64,000 bases of DNA from Actinomadura mexicana (GCF_900188105.1 NZ_FZNP01000003.1:496001-560000), one strand, 5' to 3'. Shown: positions 53,372 through 62,032, counted from the stretch's first letter. Program-made: numbers and translations. The notes: a model not told the origin generated them from the sequence alone.

Positions 53372-53722
53372 ATGATCACCGTCGAGCAGGTGCGGGCCCT
53401 CGCGATGACGCTGCCCCGCACGTCCGAGCACCTCATCAGGGACCGGGTGAAGTTCCGCGTCGGCTCCATCGTCTACGTCGCCTTCTCGCGGGACGAGACC
53501 GTCATGGGCTTCGCGTTCCCCAAGGAGGAGCGGCTCGCCCTCGTCGAATCCGAGCCGGACAAGTTCCACCTCCCCGGCCAGTCCGACATGCGTTTCCACT
53601 GGGTGCACGCATGGACGGCGGCGCTGGACGAGGCCGAGATGGAAGAGCTCGTCATCGACGCGTGGCGCATGGTCGTCCCGAAGAAGGTCGCCGCCGCCCG
53701 CCTCGGCCTTCAGGACGGATGA
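53372..53722 (+). CDS. MmcQ/YjbR family protein
   Basis: 116 residues from ATG 53372 with AGGAGG six bases upstream. TVEQVRALAMTLPRTSEHLI, RVKFRVGSIVYVAFSRDETV, FPKEERLALVESEPDKFHLP, and the end WRMVVPKKVAAARLG. The YjbR/CyaY-like double-wing fold is a probable DNA or ligand-binding module; function unknown. Its end overlaps the convergent IclR gene by 13 bp. Confidence 0.88.
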   Translation: MITVEQVRALAMTLPRTSEHLIRDRVKFRVGSIVYVAFSRDETVMGFAFPKEERLALVESEPDKFHLPGQSDMRFHWVHAWTAALDEAEMEELVIDAWRMVVPKKVAAARLGLQDG

Positions 53723-54513
53723 CGCCCTTCCAGCGAGCGCGGGGGTGATTCGAAGAGCGTCCCGGCGGCGCGGGTGATGTCGTCCGACGCGGCCGGCAGG
53801 AGCCGCGCCATGCGCCCGGTGGACAGGCTGCCGGTGCGGCCTGTCACGCCGAGACAGCCGATCAACCCGCCGCCCGGGCCGCGCACCCCGGTGGCGACGC
53901 AACTGAAGCCGAGCCGGCACTGCTCGTGCTCGACCGCGATCGCGGTGTCGCGCACCGCCCTGAGCTCGTCCAGGAAACGCGGCCAGGACATGGTGCCGCG
54001 CGGGGTCTGCGGCGCCGGCGGCCGTCCGCGCAGGCCCTCCAGCAGGTCGGGCCGCTCGGCGAGCACCACCCGCCCGAGCGCGGACGTCTGCAGCGCCGCG
54101 CTGCGCGGGTCGTTCGGCCATTCCCCGCGCCGCACGTCGGGGGCCCGGTTGGCGCCGAACGCCATGCCCATGAACGTGATCGAGCCGTCGCTGATCTCGC
54201 AGACCCACACGATCTCCCCGGTACGGGCGAACAGGTCCTGCACGTGCGGGGTGGCGGCGTGGAGCAGACCCTGCTGGAAGGCCGCGCGCCTCCCCAGGTC
54301 CAGCAGGTGCGAGCCCAGCCGGTAGCGCCCGTCGGGGGACCGCTGCAGCATCCGCCGGGCCACCAGGTCGGCGGCGATGCGGCGCACCGTGGGCTTGGGG
54401 ACGCCGACCTCGCGCGTGAGATCGGCCAGCGTCATCGGCCCGCCGTGGGCGGCGACCGCGTCGAGGACGGCGACGACGCGTCCGGTCACGGTGCGGTCGT
54501 CCATGCCCTCCAT
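53710..54513 (-). CDS. IclR family transcriptional regulator
   Basis: About 267 residues from ATG 54513 (ATG 54504 also possible). N-terminal winged helix VTGRVVAVLDAVAAHGGPMT, LADLTREVGVPKPTVRRIAA, GRYRLGSHLLDLGRRAAFQQ; C-terminal GAF-like effector domain (HVQDLFARTGEIVWVCEISD, DTAIAVEHEQCRLGFSCVAT, GGGLIGCLGVTGRTGSLSTG). The target is unclear because the neighbours are unrelated; it may act elsewhere. Confidence 0.9.
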   Translation of the reverse strand: MEGMDDRTVTGRVVAVLDAVAAHGGPMTLADLTREVGVPKPTVRRIAADLVARRMLQRSPDGRYRLGSHLLDLGRRAAFQQGLLHAATPHVQDLFARTGEIVWVCEISDGSITFMGMAFGANRAPDVRRGEWPNDPRSAALQTSALGRVVLAERPDLLEGLRGRPPAPQTPRGTMSWPRFLDELRAVRDTAIAVEHEQCRLGFSCVATGVRGPGGGLIGCLGVTGRTGSLSTGRMARLLPAASDDITRAAGTLFESPPRSLEGRHPS

Positions 54514-54669
54514 GTTCGTGGCCGGGCGGACGAAAAGCCACCGGTGGGTCACTCAGTGACACGCTCCCGTGGCGTCCGGAAGCGGTCTCGGTGACCGTGG
54601 CGAGGACGGCGCCGCGCCGCGGGTGCCCTCGCCGCACCGGAGTCCCGACCGCACTGGGGGAACCAGCCC

Positions 54670-55254
54670 ATGACCCAGCCCTACCGTCAGGCGGCCCACC
54701 GCCCCAACGTCCTGCTCCTCCTGCTCGGCCTGCTCCTGATCGTCATCGGCGCCGCGGCGATGCTGCTCGGGTTCCTCTACGGCGTCCAGGCGGTCCTCGG
54801 CACCGGCCTCGGGTCCGACCTCGGCTCCGCCGATCTGAGCGACGCCGGCGGCGACCTGGAACCGCTGGTCGACGGCTTCACCGTCGTCATCGTCGGCTGC
54901 ACCGTGCTGACGATCGGCCGCTACCTGTGGCGCGGCGCCCGCCGGCGCGGCGCCCGCGACCGGATCGGCCGCCTCCTGATCATCCTCGGGTACCTCGTCG
55001 TCTGCGCGGCGCTGGTGATCTTCACCCGCTTCGTGCTGTCCGCGCTGGACGCCGGCGACCCCGGCGAGGGAGAGAAGATCCTCTTCAGAGGCCTGATCGC
55101 GTGCGCGGCGGTGTGCGTTCCCGGCCTGCTCCTGGCCCTGCCCGGCCTGCGGATGGCGAAGGAGCGCCCGCTGATGGAGGCCGAGGTGGAGGTGAACCGC
55201 CCCGGGCCTCCACCGCCGCCCCCACCGCCGCCGCCACGCCCCTACATGCGTTGA
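54670..55254 (+). CDS. Membrane protein with proline-rich tail
   Basis: 194 residues. Four hydrophobic segments (VLLLLLGLLLIVIGAAAMLL, FTVVIVGCTVLTIGRYLWRG, LLIILGYLVVCAALVIFTRF, LIACAAVCVPGLLLALPGLR) and a C-terminal run of ten prolines (RPGPPPPPPPPPPRP). A weak GGGGGAA precedes the start. No family recognised. Converges with the lipoprotein gene, 11 bp apart. Confidence 0.65.
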   Translation: MTQPYRQAAHRPNVLLLLLGLLLIVIGAAAMLLGFLYGVQAVLGTGLGSDLGSADLSDAGGDLEPLVDGFTVVIVGCTVLTIGRYLWRGARRRGARDRIGRLLIILGYLVVCAALVIFTRFVLSALDAGDPGEGEKILFRGLIACAAVCVPGLLLALPGLRMAKERPLMEAEVEVNRPGPPPPPPPPPPRPYMR

Positions 55255-55265
55255 CCGGCGCGGCC

Positions 55266-56003
55266 TCAGTGCGGCGGCGGCAGCGGGTCGACGGCGTTGC
55301 CGGCGCCGCAGCCGCCCTCGCCCGCCATCCGCTGCGTGCGGGGCGGAGTCCACACGCTGGTGCGGCCCGGCGCCACCCGGGCCAGGACGCAGTCGAAGGC
55401 GTCCGACCCGTAGGGCCTCACGGTGAGGGCCACGCCGACCACGTCGCCCCCGGTCGCGAACTCGCGCCGGATCGCCGGGTCGAGCCGCAGCGATCCGACC
55501 GCCGCACGGACCTTCGCCTCGTCCGCCCCGCCTCCCTTCGGGACCCGGGGCAGCGCCTTGCGCAGCCGCTCGAACGGGATCTGCGGCGTCTTCGGCCACG
55601 GCTTGAACGTCAGCGGGCCCCCGGACGGGCACGCCACCTGCCGGGTCCCGTACCGCTGCCATTCGGTGGTGGTCGAGAACCGCATCTCGAAGCATCTCCG
55701 CACGGTGATCGTCGAGGTCGTGAACCAGCCGCCGTCCGGCGCCGTCCCGGACGTCCGGAGCACCAGCCGCACCCCGTCCCCGGCGGTCGAGACGCCGGAC
55801 ACCCGCATGACCTCCACGCCGTCGAGGTCCGCCGCCCGGTGCCCGACGTCCTGCGCGGGCCGCACCCGGGAGTCGTAGACCCGGTCGCCGGCCCGCTCGG
55901 CGGCCTTCCGCGCGTCGGTGGCGGCCACGTCCTCGGAGCTCCGGCCCACCTGCCCGCACCCGGCGGCGAGCAGGACGACCAGCGGGATCACGAATCGGCG
56001 CAT
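55266..56003 (-). CDS. Putative lipoprotein of unknown function
   Basis: 245 residues from ATG 56003. Lipobox IPLVVLLAAGCGQ with Cys16 as the lipidation site. The mature domain (DGVEVMRVSGVSTAGDGVRL, RRCFEMRFSTTTEWQRYGTR, VACPSGGPLTFKPWPKTPQI) has four cysteines. No known family. It may share a transcript with the glycosyltransferase-like gene upstream (70-bp gap). Confidence 0.7.
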   Translation of the reverse strand: MRRFVIPLVVLLAAGCGQVGRSSEDVAATDARKAAERAGDRVYDSRVRPAQDVGHRAADLDGVEVMRVSGVSTAGDGVRLVLRTSGTAPDGGWFTTSTITVRRCFEMRFSTTTEWQRYGTRQVACPSGGPLTFKPWPKTPQIPFERLRKALPRVPKGGGADEAKVRAAVGSLRLDPAIRREFATGGDVVGVALTVRPYGSDAFDCVLARVAPGRTSVWTPPRTQRMAGEGGCGAGNAVDPLPPPH

Positions 56004-56073
56004 GCGCCCAATGTTCCCGTCGGCCGCCGCGCGGCGGTATCCGCTCTCGTACTCAGACTCAACCGGCATCGTG

Positions 56074-57510
56074 TCAGGCGTCCGCCGGCTGCACCTCGGG
56101 CGCCGCCCCGGCCGGCTCGGTCTCCGGCGCGGCCGGGACCGGATGGCGGCGGCCCCACGCCAGCGCGGCGGCGAAGCACGCGAACGGCAGGGCGGGCAGC
56201 ATGTAGCGGTAGTCGAAGTCGACCGTGACCGGAGGGATGGCCAGGAGGGCGACACCGGACGTCCAGAACAGCGCCGTCCGCGCGCGCGCCCGCCGCCACA
56301 CGATTCCGGCCGCGCCCGCGAGCAGCACCCCGCCGAGCACCGTCCCCGGCACGCTCACGTGCTTCTGGTAGTCGCGCAGCACGCCGGCGTACGGCTCGAC
56401 GACATGCGTGCGGCCCGTTCCATGCGAGTACTCGTACACGACCGCCCCCCGCTCGCCGCCCCCGTAGACGGGCAGTTCCGGCTTGCGCGCCGTGGGCCGC
56501 GTGGGGAAGTGGTACCTGGCCTCGGTGCCCACGGTCGGGTAGCGCGACCGGTGCCACGAGAACGTCCGGACGAAGAAGTCGTAGGAGACCACGCGCAGGT
56601 AGTCGAGCGGCTGGTTCTTGATCGCCCACACCGCGAACCGCTGCGCCCGCGCGTTGGTCTCCTCGTCGAACGCCCGCCCGTTGGACCAGCCGGTCGGCGA
56701 GTTGTCCTCCCAGATCTGGTGGGACGAGGCGGGCCGGTCGCCCTTGGCGCCGTACGGGCACAGCCTCGCCAGGTCCGGAGGGGGCGTGAACGCGTCGCAG
56801 TCGGCGAACGCCGCCGTCCGCCCCCACAGGAAGATGCCGTCCACGCCCGTCATCTGGAACCGGCCGTGCTCCCGCTGGAACCACGTCGCGTACGCCCCGA
56901 CGGGCAGCGCGAACGTCACGGCGAGCGCCACGTACACCGGCCACCGCGTCCGCCTGAGCAGCAGGTAGAGGACGGCGATCAGGAACAGCGGCACCCCCAC
57001 GGTCCGCGTGACGGCCGCCACGCCGAGCAGCGCGCCCACCAGCGCGGCCCGCCGCCACCCGGCCTCCCCCGGCTTCGCCAGCAGCAGCATCGCGCCGAAC
57101 ACCAGGACGGTGAACAGGGTGTCCGACAGCAGCAGGTGCTCGAGTTCGACCTGGAAGGCGTCGAGCAGCATCGGGGCGACCGCCAGCGCCGCCCACGTCC
57201 GCCGCACCTCGAAGTCGCGGACCAGCATCCGGTACCCGAGCACCGCCAGCCCGAGGACCGCCGCATGCTGGAGCACCGTCACCAGCGCCAGGCTGTGGAA
57301 CGGCTTCAACGTCCACAGGAAGAGCCCGTACCCGGACGGCCTCAGCGGGTGGGGGAACGGGTCGTCCGCGATCCGGACGAAGTCGTAGCTGTCGTTGAAC
57401 CACAGCACGCCCCGGAACCCCACCATGGCGAGCACCCGCAGCGCGACGCCCACGAGGAGCACCGCGCAGAACAGCCAGTTGCGGCGAACGGTCGAAGGGG
57501 AGAACGACAC
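56074..57510 (-). CDS. GT-C type membrane glycosyltransferase (ArnT/PMT-like)
   Basis: 478 residues with about ten hydrophobic helices. It begins NWLFCAVLLVGVALRVLAMV, then the first outside loop FRGVLWFNDSYDFVRIADDP with acidic residues where GT-C enzymes place the catalytic Asp, HPLRPSGYGLFLWTLKPFHS, and LLDAFQVELEHLLLSDTLFT. A large outside domain (about 220-350) precedes the last helices. Probable transfer of a sugar from a polyprenyl carrier to an envelope acceptor. GTG start at 57510. A soluble Pro/Ala/Glu tail ends it. Confidence 0.78.
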   Translation of the reverse strand: MSFSPSTVRRNWLFCAVLLVGVALRVLAMVGFRGVLWFNDSYDFVRIADDPFPHPLRPSGYGLFLWTLKPFHSLALVTVLQHAAVLGLAVLGYRMLVRDFEVRRTWAALAVAPMLLDAFQVELEHLLLSDTLFTVLVFGAMLLLAKPGEAGWRRAALVGALLGVAAVTRTVGVPLFLIAVLYLLLRRTRWPVYVALAVTFALPVGAYATWFQREHGRFQMTGVDGIFLWGRTAAFADCDAFTPPPDLARLCPYGAKGDRPASSHQIWEDNSPTGWSNGRAFDEETNARAQRFAVWAIKNQPLDYLRVVSYDFFVRTFSWHRSRYPTVGTEARYHFPTRPTARKPELPVYGGGERGAVVYEYSHGTGRTHVVEPYAGVLRDYQKHVSVPGTVLGGVLLAGAAGIVWRRARARTALFWTSGVALLAIPPVTVDFDYRYMLPALPFACFAAALAWGRRHPVPAAPETEPAGAAPEVQPADA

Positions 57511-57848
57511 CGGGAACCTAACTGTGGGACGTGCGGGCGGACCGAATCCTGCGCCGGTCCGGGGCCGGCGGCGTCACGCCGGGGCGGGCCACCATGTCAC
57601 TCGCCACCGCCCATGCATCGGCCGAGATCCTATCAGCGCCGTCCCGGCCCCTCCGTGCCGTCCGCCGCGGATGGCCAGGTGGCGACGATATTCGGCCGTC
57701 CCCCCCGGCTTGGAATCCGGGGCCGGCGCCGACCCTGCCGGCGGGCGGTGCGTTGACGATGGCCGGGAGTGCGGGACGGTAGTGGCCGGGACGGGCCGTC
57801 AACGAGCCGTCCCTCCACCACAAACAAAAGACCAGAAGGAGACCTGTC
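57511..57848. other. Intergenic region, no gene recognised
   Basis: Promoter region for divergent genes. Short open frames here have shadow-like composition. AAGGAG at 57836-57841 serves the downstream small protein. Confidence 0.4.
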
Positions 57849-58103
57849 ATGGCATTGAGGCGAAGTCGAGGAGAACAAGAACGGCTCAGTGAAACCCAGC
57901 AGGCTTGCGGGACCAAGGCCGAGGAGTACACACTCCTGGCCCTGCGTACGACCGACCCCATCGTCAGGGAAGGTGCCAGGCAGATGGCCGCGGCGAGCAA
58001 TCGCAACGCCGGGCAGACGCTCATGGAGTCGCTGGCGGACCCGGATAACGAGGTCACACCCGAGATGCGGGCGGCGCGGCAGGCGCTGCAGGACGGCGCC
58101 TGA
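57849..58103 (+). CDS. Small helical protein of unknown function
   Basis: 84 residues, with AAGGAG eight bases upstream and a strong hairpin after the stop, so it forms a complete single-gene unit. Sequence ALRRSRGEQERLSETQQACG, YTLLALRTTDPIVREGARQM, LMESLADPDNEVTPEMRAAR is predicted all-helical, with one Cys and no signal peptide. Could be a spore- or stress-related small protein; no family recognised. Confidence 0.65.
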   Translation: MALRRSRGEQERLSETQQACGTKAEEYTLLALRTTDPIVREGARQMAAASNRNAGQTLMESLADPDNEVTPEMRAARQALQDGA

Positions 58104-58145
58104 TCAACTCAACGGCCGGCGACCGTAACCCTGCCGGCTGAAACA

Positions 58146-58183
58146 CCCATAGAAGCGGGCCCCCTGTGGGCCGCTTCTATGGG
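58146..58183 (+). terminator. Terminator after the small helical protein gene
   Basis: 13-bp perfect stem CCCATAGAAGCGG with CCGCTTCTATGGG, 12-base loop that can pair further. Confidence 0.88.
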
Positions 58184-58264
58184 ACCGGCCCCTCGGGGCC
58201 CGCCACTGCGCAGGGGTGGTCGCGTCCATGCCGACCGGCCGCACCACCGGCACCGGCCTCGCGA

Positions 58265-58657
58265 TCAGGTGGCCTTCGCGTCCGCCGTCAGGTAGTCCGC
58301 CCGGCCCTCGTCGTCGAGCTCGAACGGGCCCTTCGGGATGATGCAGAACTCGTTTCCCTCGGGGTCGGCCATGACGAGGAAGCCTCCGGGGTCGTACTCG
58401 GTCAGCCGCCGTCCGCCCAGCGCCTCCACTCTGGCCTGCTCGGCGGCTGGATCCTCCGACTCCAGATCCAGGTGCAGCCGGTTCTTCGCGGCTTTGTCGC
58501 CGCCGGCGCGCTGGAAGCCCACGCCCAGACCGTTTCTGCGTTCCAGCCAGACGTACGGTCCGGAACGCGCGACGACCGGCCGGTCGAGCAGTTCGCTCCA
58601 GAAGGCCGCCAGCCGATCCGGGTCAGCGGAGTCGACGATCACGCAGTTGATGTCCAT
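58265..58657 (-). CDS. VOC family (glyoxalase-like) protein
   Basis: 130 residues from ATG 58657. Typical Glyoxalase_6 layout: INCVIVDSADPDRLAAFWSE, LLDRPVVARSGPYVWLERRN, RLHLDLESEDPAAEQARVEA, LGGRRLTEYDPGGFLVMADP, EGNEFCIIP. The usual metal ligands (H in HLDL, E in EGNEFC) are present. Ring-cleavage, isomerase and antibiotic-binding roles all occur in this family; the substrate cannot be told. Its start lies inside the truncated isomerase frame at 58623-58781. Confidence 0.85.
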   Translation of the reverse strand: MDINCVIVDSADPDRLAAFWSELLDRPVVARSGPYVWLERRNGLGVGFQRAGGDKAAKNRLHLDLESEDPAAEQARVEALGGRRLTEYDPGGFLVMADPEGNEFCIIPKGPFELDDEGRADYLTADAKAT

Positions 58658-58781
58658 GTTCACCAACCTGCCAGGAAAGGTCCCGGGATGCCGGCAGCGG
58701 CTCCGCGCGCCGGCGCCGCTCGATCTCGGCGTCGGAGGTCCCGGCGGGGATGTCGACCTGGAACCGGACGAGGTACTCCAT
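58623..58781 (-). pseudogene. Truncated muconolactone delta-isomerase-like frame
   Basis: 52 codons. MEYLVRFQVDIPAGTSDAEI then ERRRRAEPLPASRDL matches the N-terminus of muconolactone isomerase-like proteins (about 90-100 residues in full), up to about residue 28. It then continues into unrelated codons overlapping the VOC gene. The C-terminal half of the family domain is missing; a deletion seems to have joined this gene to the VOC gene. Confidence 0.5.
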
Positions 58782-58837
58782 GTCGTAGGCCGGTCTGCCC
58801 GTTCGACCGTAAGGCCCTGATCGCCTGGGGGAGCGTA

Positions 58838-58864
58838 CCAAAACTCCCATTGTTGAGATTTTGG
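58838..58864. promoter_or_regulatory. AT-rich inverted repeat
   Basis: CCAAAACTC, 8 bases, GAG-A-TTTTGG, within an AT-rich island (about 58835-58895) rare in this DNA. Possible operator between the isomerase remnant and the MBL hydrolase gene. Confidence 0.35.
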
Positions 58865-59025
58865 AGCAAATTAAAGTGGTTTTATAGGAATTGGTGCCTT
58901 GTGGTGTGAATGTGGGTATCAGGACAGCCGGGGCCTGCGAGTGGAAAGTGTCGATCGGCCCCGCGGGTCGCCCGCAGTAAAGGCCGGCGGCTTCACGGCA
59001 CCAGCTGACGAGCGAGGGGATGACC

Positions 59026-60000
59026 ATGAGAACGATGTCCCACTTCTCCGCATCGGCGCAGCGCAGGAGGGAGCGGCCGACCGCCCCGCTGCCCGAGAAC
59101 GCGAAGGGGCCTGAGATCCCGGACGCCGGGTACGTCATGAAGGAGATCGCCGACGGCGTCTTCTGGCTCAGCGACGGCCAGTACGGGAACATGTTCGTGG
59201 TCCATGACGAAGGGGTCATCGCGGTCGACGCGCCCCCGACGCTCGGGCACGACATCCTGCGCGCCATCAAGCGGGTGACCGGCAAGCCCATCACACACGT
59301 GATCTACAGCCACGAGCACGGTGACCATGTCGGCGGCATGTCGATCTACCCCGATTCCGTCCCCCGCTACGCCCAGGGCATCGTCGCCCAGCGGCTGGAG
59401 GCGCTCGCCGACCCGGATCGGCCTCTCCCCACGGAGGTCTTCGATCACACCCTCACCATCGAGGCCGGCGACCACACCGTCCATCTGGACTACCCCGGCC
59501 CCAACCACAGCGAGGGGAACAGCCTGATCTATCTCCCGAAGCAACGGGTCGTGATGCTGGTCGACGTCATCTTCCCCGGCTGGGTGCCGTTCTCGAACCT
59601 GGCGCTGTCGGCCAACCTGCCCGGGGTGTTCGCCCTGTACGACAAGGTCCTGGGATACGACTTCGACCAGCTGGTCGGCGGCCACGTCAACCGCCCCGGG
59701 ACGCCCGAGGACGTGCGCACCCAGATCGAGTACATGAACGACCTGCGCACCACCACCGAGGCGGCGCTCTCGAACGTGGACCTTGAGTCGGTCATGGCGC
59801 CGGTCGACACCGAGAACGGCTGGGCCGTCTTCCGCGCCTATCTGGACGCGGTGGCGGCGCAGGCGGCCGACGACGTCGTCCCCCGTTGGCTGGACCGCCT
59901 GGGCGGCGCGGATGTGTTCACGCTGCCCAACGCATGGGCGATGGCCGAGTCGCTGCGGCTGGACTACAACTCCCTCGGCCCGTTCGGCATCAAGCCCTGA
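59026..60000 (+). CDS. MBL-fold metallohydrolase
   Basis: 324 residues from ATG 59026, with GAGGGG six bases upstream. Metal motif VIYSHEHGDHVGGMSIYPDS (HxHxDH), further ligands in YPGPNHSEGNSLIYLP and VMLVDVIFPGW, and LVGGHVNRPGTPEDVRTQIE. N-terminal VFWLSDGQYGNMFVVHDEGV is typical of soluble glyoxalase II-like or quinoprotein-type family members. No signal peptide. Substrate unknown. Confidence 0.88.
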   Translation: MRTMSHFSASAQRRRERPTAPLPENAKGPEIPDAGYVMKEIADGVFWLSDGQYGNMFVVHDEGVIAVDAPPTLGHDILRAIKRVTGKPITHVIYSHEHGDHVGGMSIYPDSVPRYAQGIVAQRLEALADPDRPLPTEVFDHTLTIEAGDHTVHLDYPGPNHSEGNSLIYLPKQRVVMLVDVIFPGWVPFSNLALSANLPGVFALYDKVLGYDFDQLVGGHVNRPGTPEDVRTQIEYMNDLRTTTEAALSNVDLESVMAPVDTENGWAVFRAYLDAVAAQAADDVVPRWLDRLGGADVFTLPNAWAMAESLRLDYNSLGPFGIKP

Positions 60001-60050
60001 GCCGGTGCGGGCACAGCCACGCTCATGAACAGGAGCCCGGCGTCCTGCGC

Positions 60051-60821
60051 CTACCTGGGCAGGGTGAGGATCTCGGCTCCGTCGTCGGTGATGGCGATCG
60101 TGTGCTCGCTGTGGGCCGTCCGGCAGCCCGTCGCGCTCCGGAGCGTCCACCCGTCGGCGTCGGTGACGAGTTCGGCGGTGTCCGCCATGATCCACGGCTC
60201 CAGGGCGAGCAGCAGACCGGGACGCAGCCTGTATCCGCGGCCGGGCCGTCCGGTGTTCGACACGTGCGGGTCCTGGTGCATCGTCGATCCGATGCCGTGA
60301 CCCCCGAACTCGGTGTTGATCGGGTATCCGGCCTCGCGGAGGACCGAGCCGATGGCGTGGGAGATGTCGCCGACGCGGGCCCCGGGGGCGGCGGCGGCTA
60401 TCCCCGCGCTCAAAGCGCGTTCGGTCGCGCTGATCAGCGCGACGCTCTCCGGGGGCTTCGACTCGCCCACGATGAAGCTGATGGCGGAGTCCGCGGCGAC
60501 CCCTCCCAGGGAGACCGCGAGGTCGAGCGTCAGCAGGTCGCCGTCGGCGAGCGCGTAGTCGTGGGGCAGCCCGTGGAGCACGGCGTCGTTGACGGCGGTG
60601 CAGATGTAGTGGCCGAACGGCCCGCGTCCGAAGGACGGCTCGTAGTCGACGTAGCAGGACTGCGCCCCGGCGTCGACGATCATGGACTCGGCCCACCGGT
60701 CGATGTCCAGGAGGCTCGTGCCGACCGTGGTGCGGCTCCTGAGCGTCTGCAGGATGTCGGCGACCAGGGCGCCGGTGTCCTTGGCTCGGGCCACTTCGCT
60801 GGGGTTCAGGATCTCGATCAT
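60051..60821 (-). CDS. map: Type I methionine aminopeptidase
   Basis: 256 residues. Removes the initiator Met from new proteins. Metal ligands: Asp in LLTLDLAVSLGGVAADSAIS (both), His in EFGGHGIGSTMHQDPHVSNT, Glu in LLALEPWIMADT, Glu in AHSEHTIAITDDG. The N-terminal IEILNPSEVARAKDTGALVA is normal for type I. It is not in the housekeeping adk-map-infA context, so it is probably an additional copy. It is divergent from an XRE regulator through a 66-bp operator region. Confidence 0.92.
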   Translation of the reverse strand: MIEILNPSEVARAKDTGALVADILQTLRSRTTVGTSLLDIDRWAESMIVDAGAQSCYVDYEPSFGRGPFGHYICTAVNDAVLHGLPHDYALADGDLLTLDLAVSLGGVAADSAISFIVGESKPPESVALISATERALSAGIAAAAPGARVGDISHAIGSVLREAGYPINTEFGGHGIGSTMHQDPHVSNTGRPGRGYRLRPGLLLALEPWIMADTAELVTDADGWTLRSATGCRTAHSEHTIAITDDGAEILTLPR

Positions 60822-60847
60822 GCGACGCCCATCCTAGGCAACCAATA

Positions 60848-60880
60848 ACTATACCGGCCATACTATACCGGTATTAGAAT
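60848..60880. promoter_or_regulatory. Operator and -10 between map and the XRE regulator
   Basis: ACTATACCGG at 60848-60857 and again at 60862-60871; the second forms the palindrome ATACCGGTAT (60865-60874). TAGAAT (60875-60880) is seven bases before ATG 60888, so the repeats overlap the predicted promoter. Confidence 0.65.
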
Positions 60881-60887
60881 AGGGGCC

Positions 60888-61166
60888 ATGGTCAGGTTGC
60901 CGCTCACTCCCGCGGAGCTCGAACGCGGGCAGCGCCTCGGCGCGCTCCTGCGCCGGGCCAGGGGAGAGCGCTCGATGCTCGCCACCGCGCTCGACGCACG
61001 CGTCTCGCCCGAGACGCTCCGCAAGATCGAGTCGGGCCGCGTGGCCACCCCCGCCTTCACGACCATCGCCGCGATCGCCGGCGTCCTCGGCCTCTCCCTC
61101 GACGAGGTGTGGGCCGAGATCAGCCGGCCCGAACGCGACGTCGAGCCCACCGGTTCCGGCGCCTGA
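60888..61166 (+). CDS. XRE family regulator divergent from map
   Basis: 92 residues, almost only a helix-turn-helix domain: QRLGALLRRARGERSMLATA, LDARVSPETLRKIESGRVAT, FTTIAAIAGVLGLSLDEVWA. Probably represses itself and map by binding the repeats at 60848-60874. Predicted leaderless start. This pairing of a small XRE protein with a spare map is seen in other actinomycetes (recollection, not verified). Confidence 0.88.
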   Translation: MVRLPLTPAELERGQRLGALLRRARGERSMLATALDARVSPETLRKIESGRVATPAFTTIAAIAGVLGLSLDEVWAEISRPERDVEPTGSGA

Positions 61167-61199
61167 GCGGGTCGGAAGGTCGGGGCATCGCGGGTGGCC

Positions 61200-61847
61200 T
61201 CACCTTGCGCGGGGTGCCGCCTCCTCCAGGTCGTCGACGCCGCCGGACATGATCGTGCGGACGTGCTCGGTGATGTGCTGGAGCGGCCAGTCCCACCAGG
61301 CCAGGGCCAGCAGGCGGGCGACGTCGGCGTCGCCGTGGCGGCGGCGGATGAGCCGGGCCGGGTTGCCGCCGACGATGCCGTAGTCGGGGACGTCGTCGAC
61401 GACGACGGAGCCGGAGGCGACGATCGCTCCATGGCCGATGCGCACGCCGGGCATCACCGTGGCCCGGTAGCCGAACCAGACGTCGTGGCCGACCACGGTG
61501 TCGCCCCGTCCGGGCAGGCCGGTGATGAGGTCGAAGTGCTCGGCCCAGGAGCCGCCCATGATCGGGAACGGGAAGGTCGAGGGCCCGTCCATGCGGTGGT
61601 TGGCGCCGTTCATGATGAACCGCACTCCCTCGCCCAGCGCGCAGAACTTCCCGATCACGAGCCGCTCCGGCCCGTAGTGGTACAGCACGTTGCGGGTCTC
61701 GAAAGCGGTCGGATCGTCCGGGTCGTCGTAGTAGGAGAACTCTCCGACCTCGATCAGCGGCGAGGTGACCAGCGGCTTCAGCAGCACCACCCGCGGCTGG
61801 CCGGGCATCGGATGCACGACGGTCGGGTCGGCGGGGACGAGTGGCAT
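61200..61847 (-). CDS. Vat-like streptogramin A / xenobiotic O-acetyltransferase
   Basis: 215 residues of left-handed beta-helix (LbH) hexapeptide repeats. SPLIEVGEFSYYDDPDDPTA, YHYGPERLVIGKFCALGEGV, catalytic His84 in FIMNGANHRMDGPSTFPF, DTVVGHDVWFGYRATVMPGV, IGHGAIVASGSVVVDDVPDY, GGNPARLIRRR. This is the CatB/VatD layout, including the YYDDP loop. It acetylates an antibiotic hydroxyl with acetyl-CoA; streptogramin A is the known Vat substrate, but environmental homologues are broader. AAGGAAG upstream. Divergent from a TetR regulator. Confidence 0.87.
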   Translation of the reverse strand: MPLVPADPTVVHPMPGQPRVVLLKPLVTSPLIEVGEFSYYDDPDDPTAFETRNVLYHYGPERLVIGKFCALGEGVRFIMNGANHRMDGPSTFPFPIMGGSWAEHFDLITGLPGRGDTVVGHDVWFGYRATVMPGVRIGHGAIVASGSVVVDDVPDYGIVGGNPARLIRRRHGDADVARLLALAWWDWPLQHITEHVRTIMSGGVDDLEEAAPRAR

Positions 61848-62006
61848 GACGGGTCGCTTCCTTGTTGACGAGGTGTCTGCGGGCTTGGCGGACGTCAGGC
61901 GCCGGCCGCGGGCATCGGAGTCGCCTCCAGGGCCGGGTGGCCGCCCTTCCGGCGCCGGCGCAGCCGCCGATCATGGCTGACGCTCGGTGTCGGCGAGCCC
62001 TGCCGC

Positions 62007-62032
62007 TAATGCGACATCTGTTACATTAAGAT
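62007..62032 (+). promoter_or_regulatory. TetR operator overlapping a -10 box
   Basis: TAATGCGACA-TC-TGTTACATTA (8 of 10 positions symmetric) at 62007-62028, overlapping TAAGAT (62027-62032), which lies six bases before ATG 62039. AT-rich context. Confidence 0.65.
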
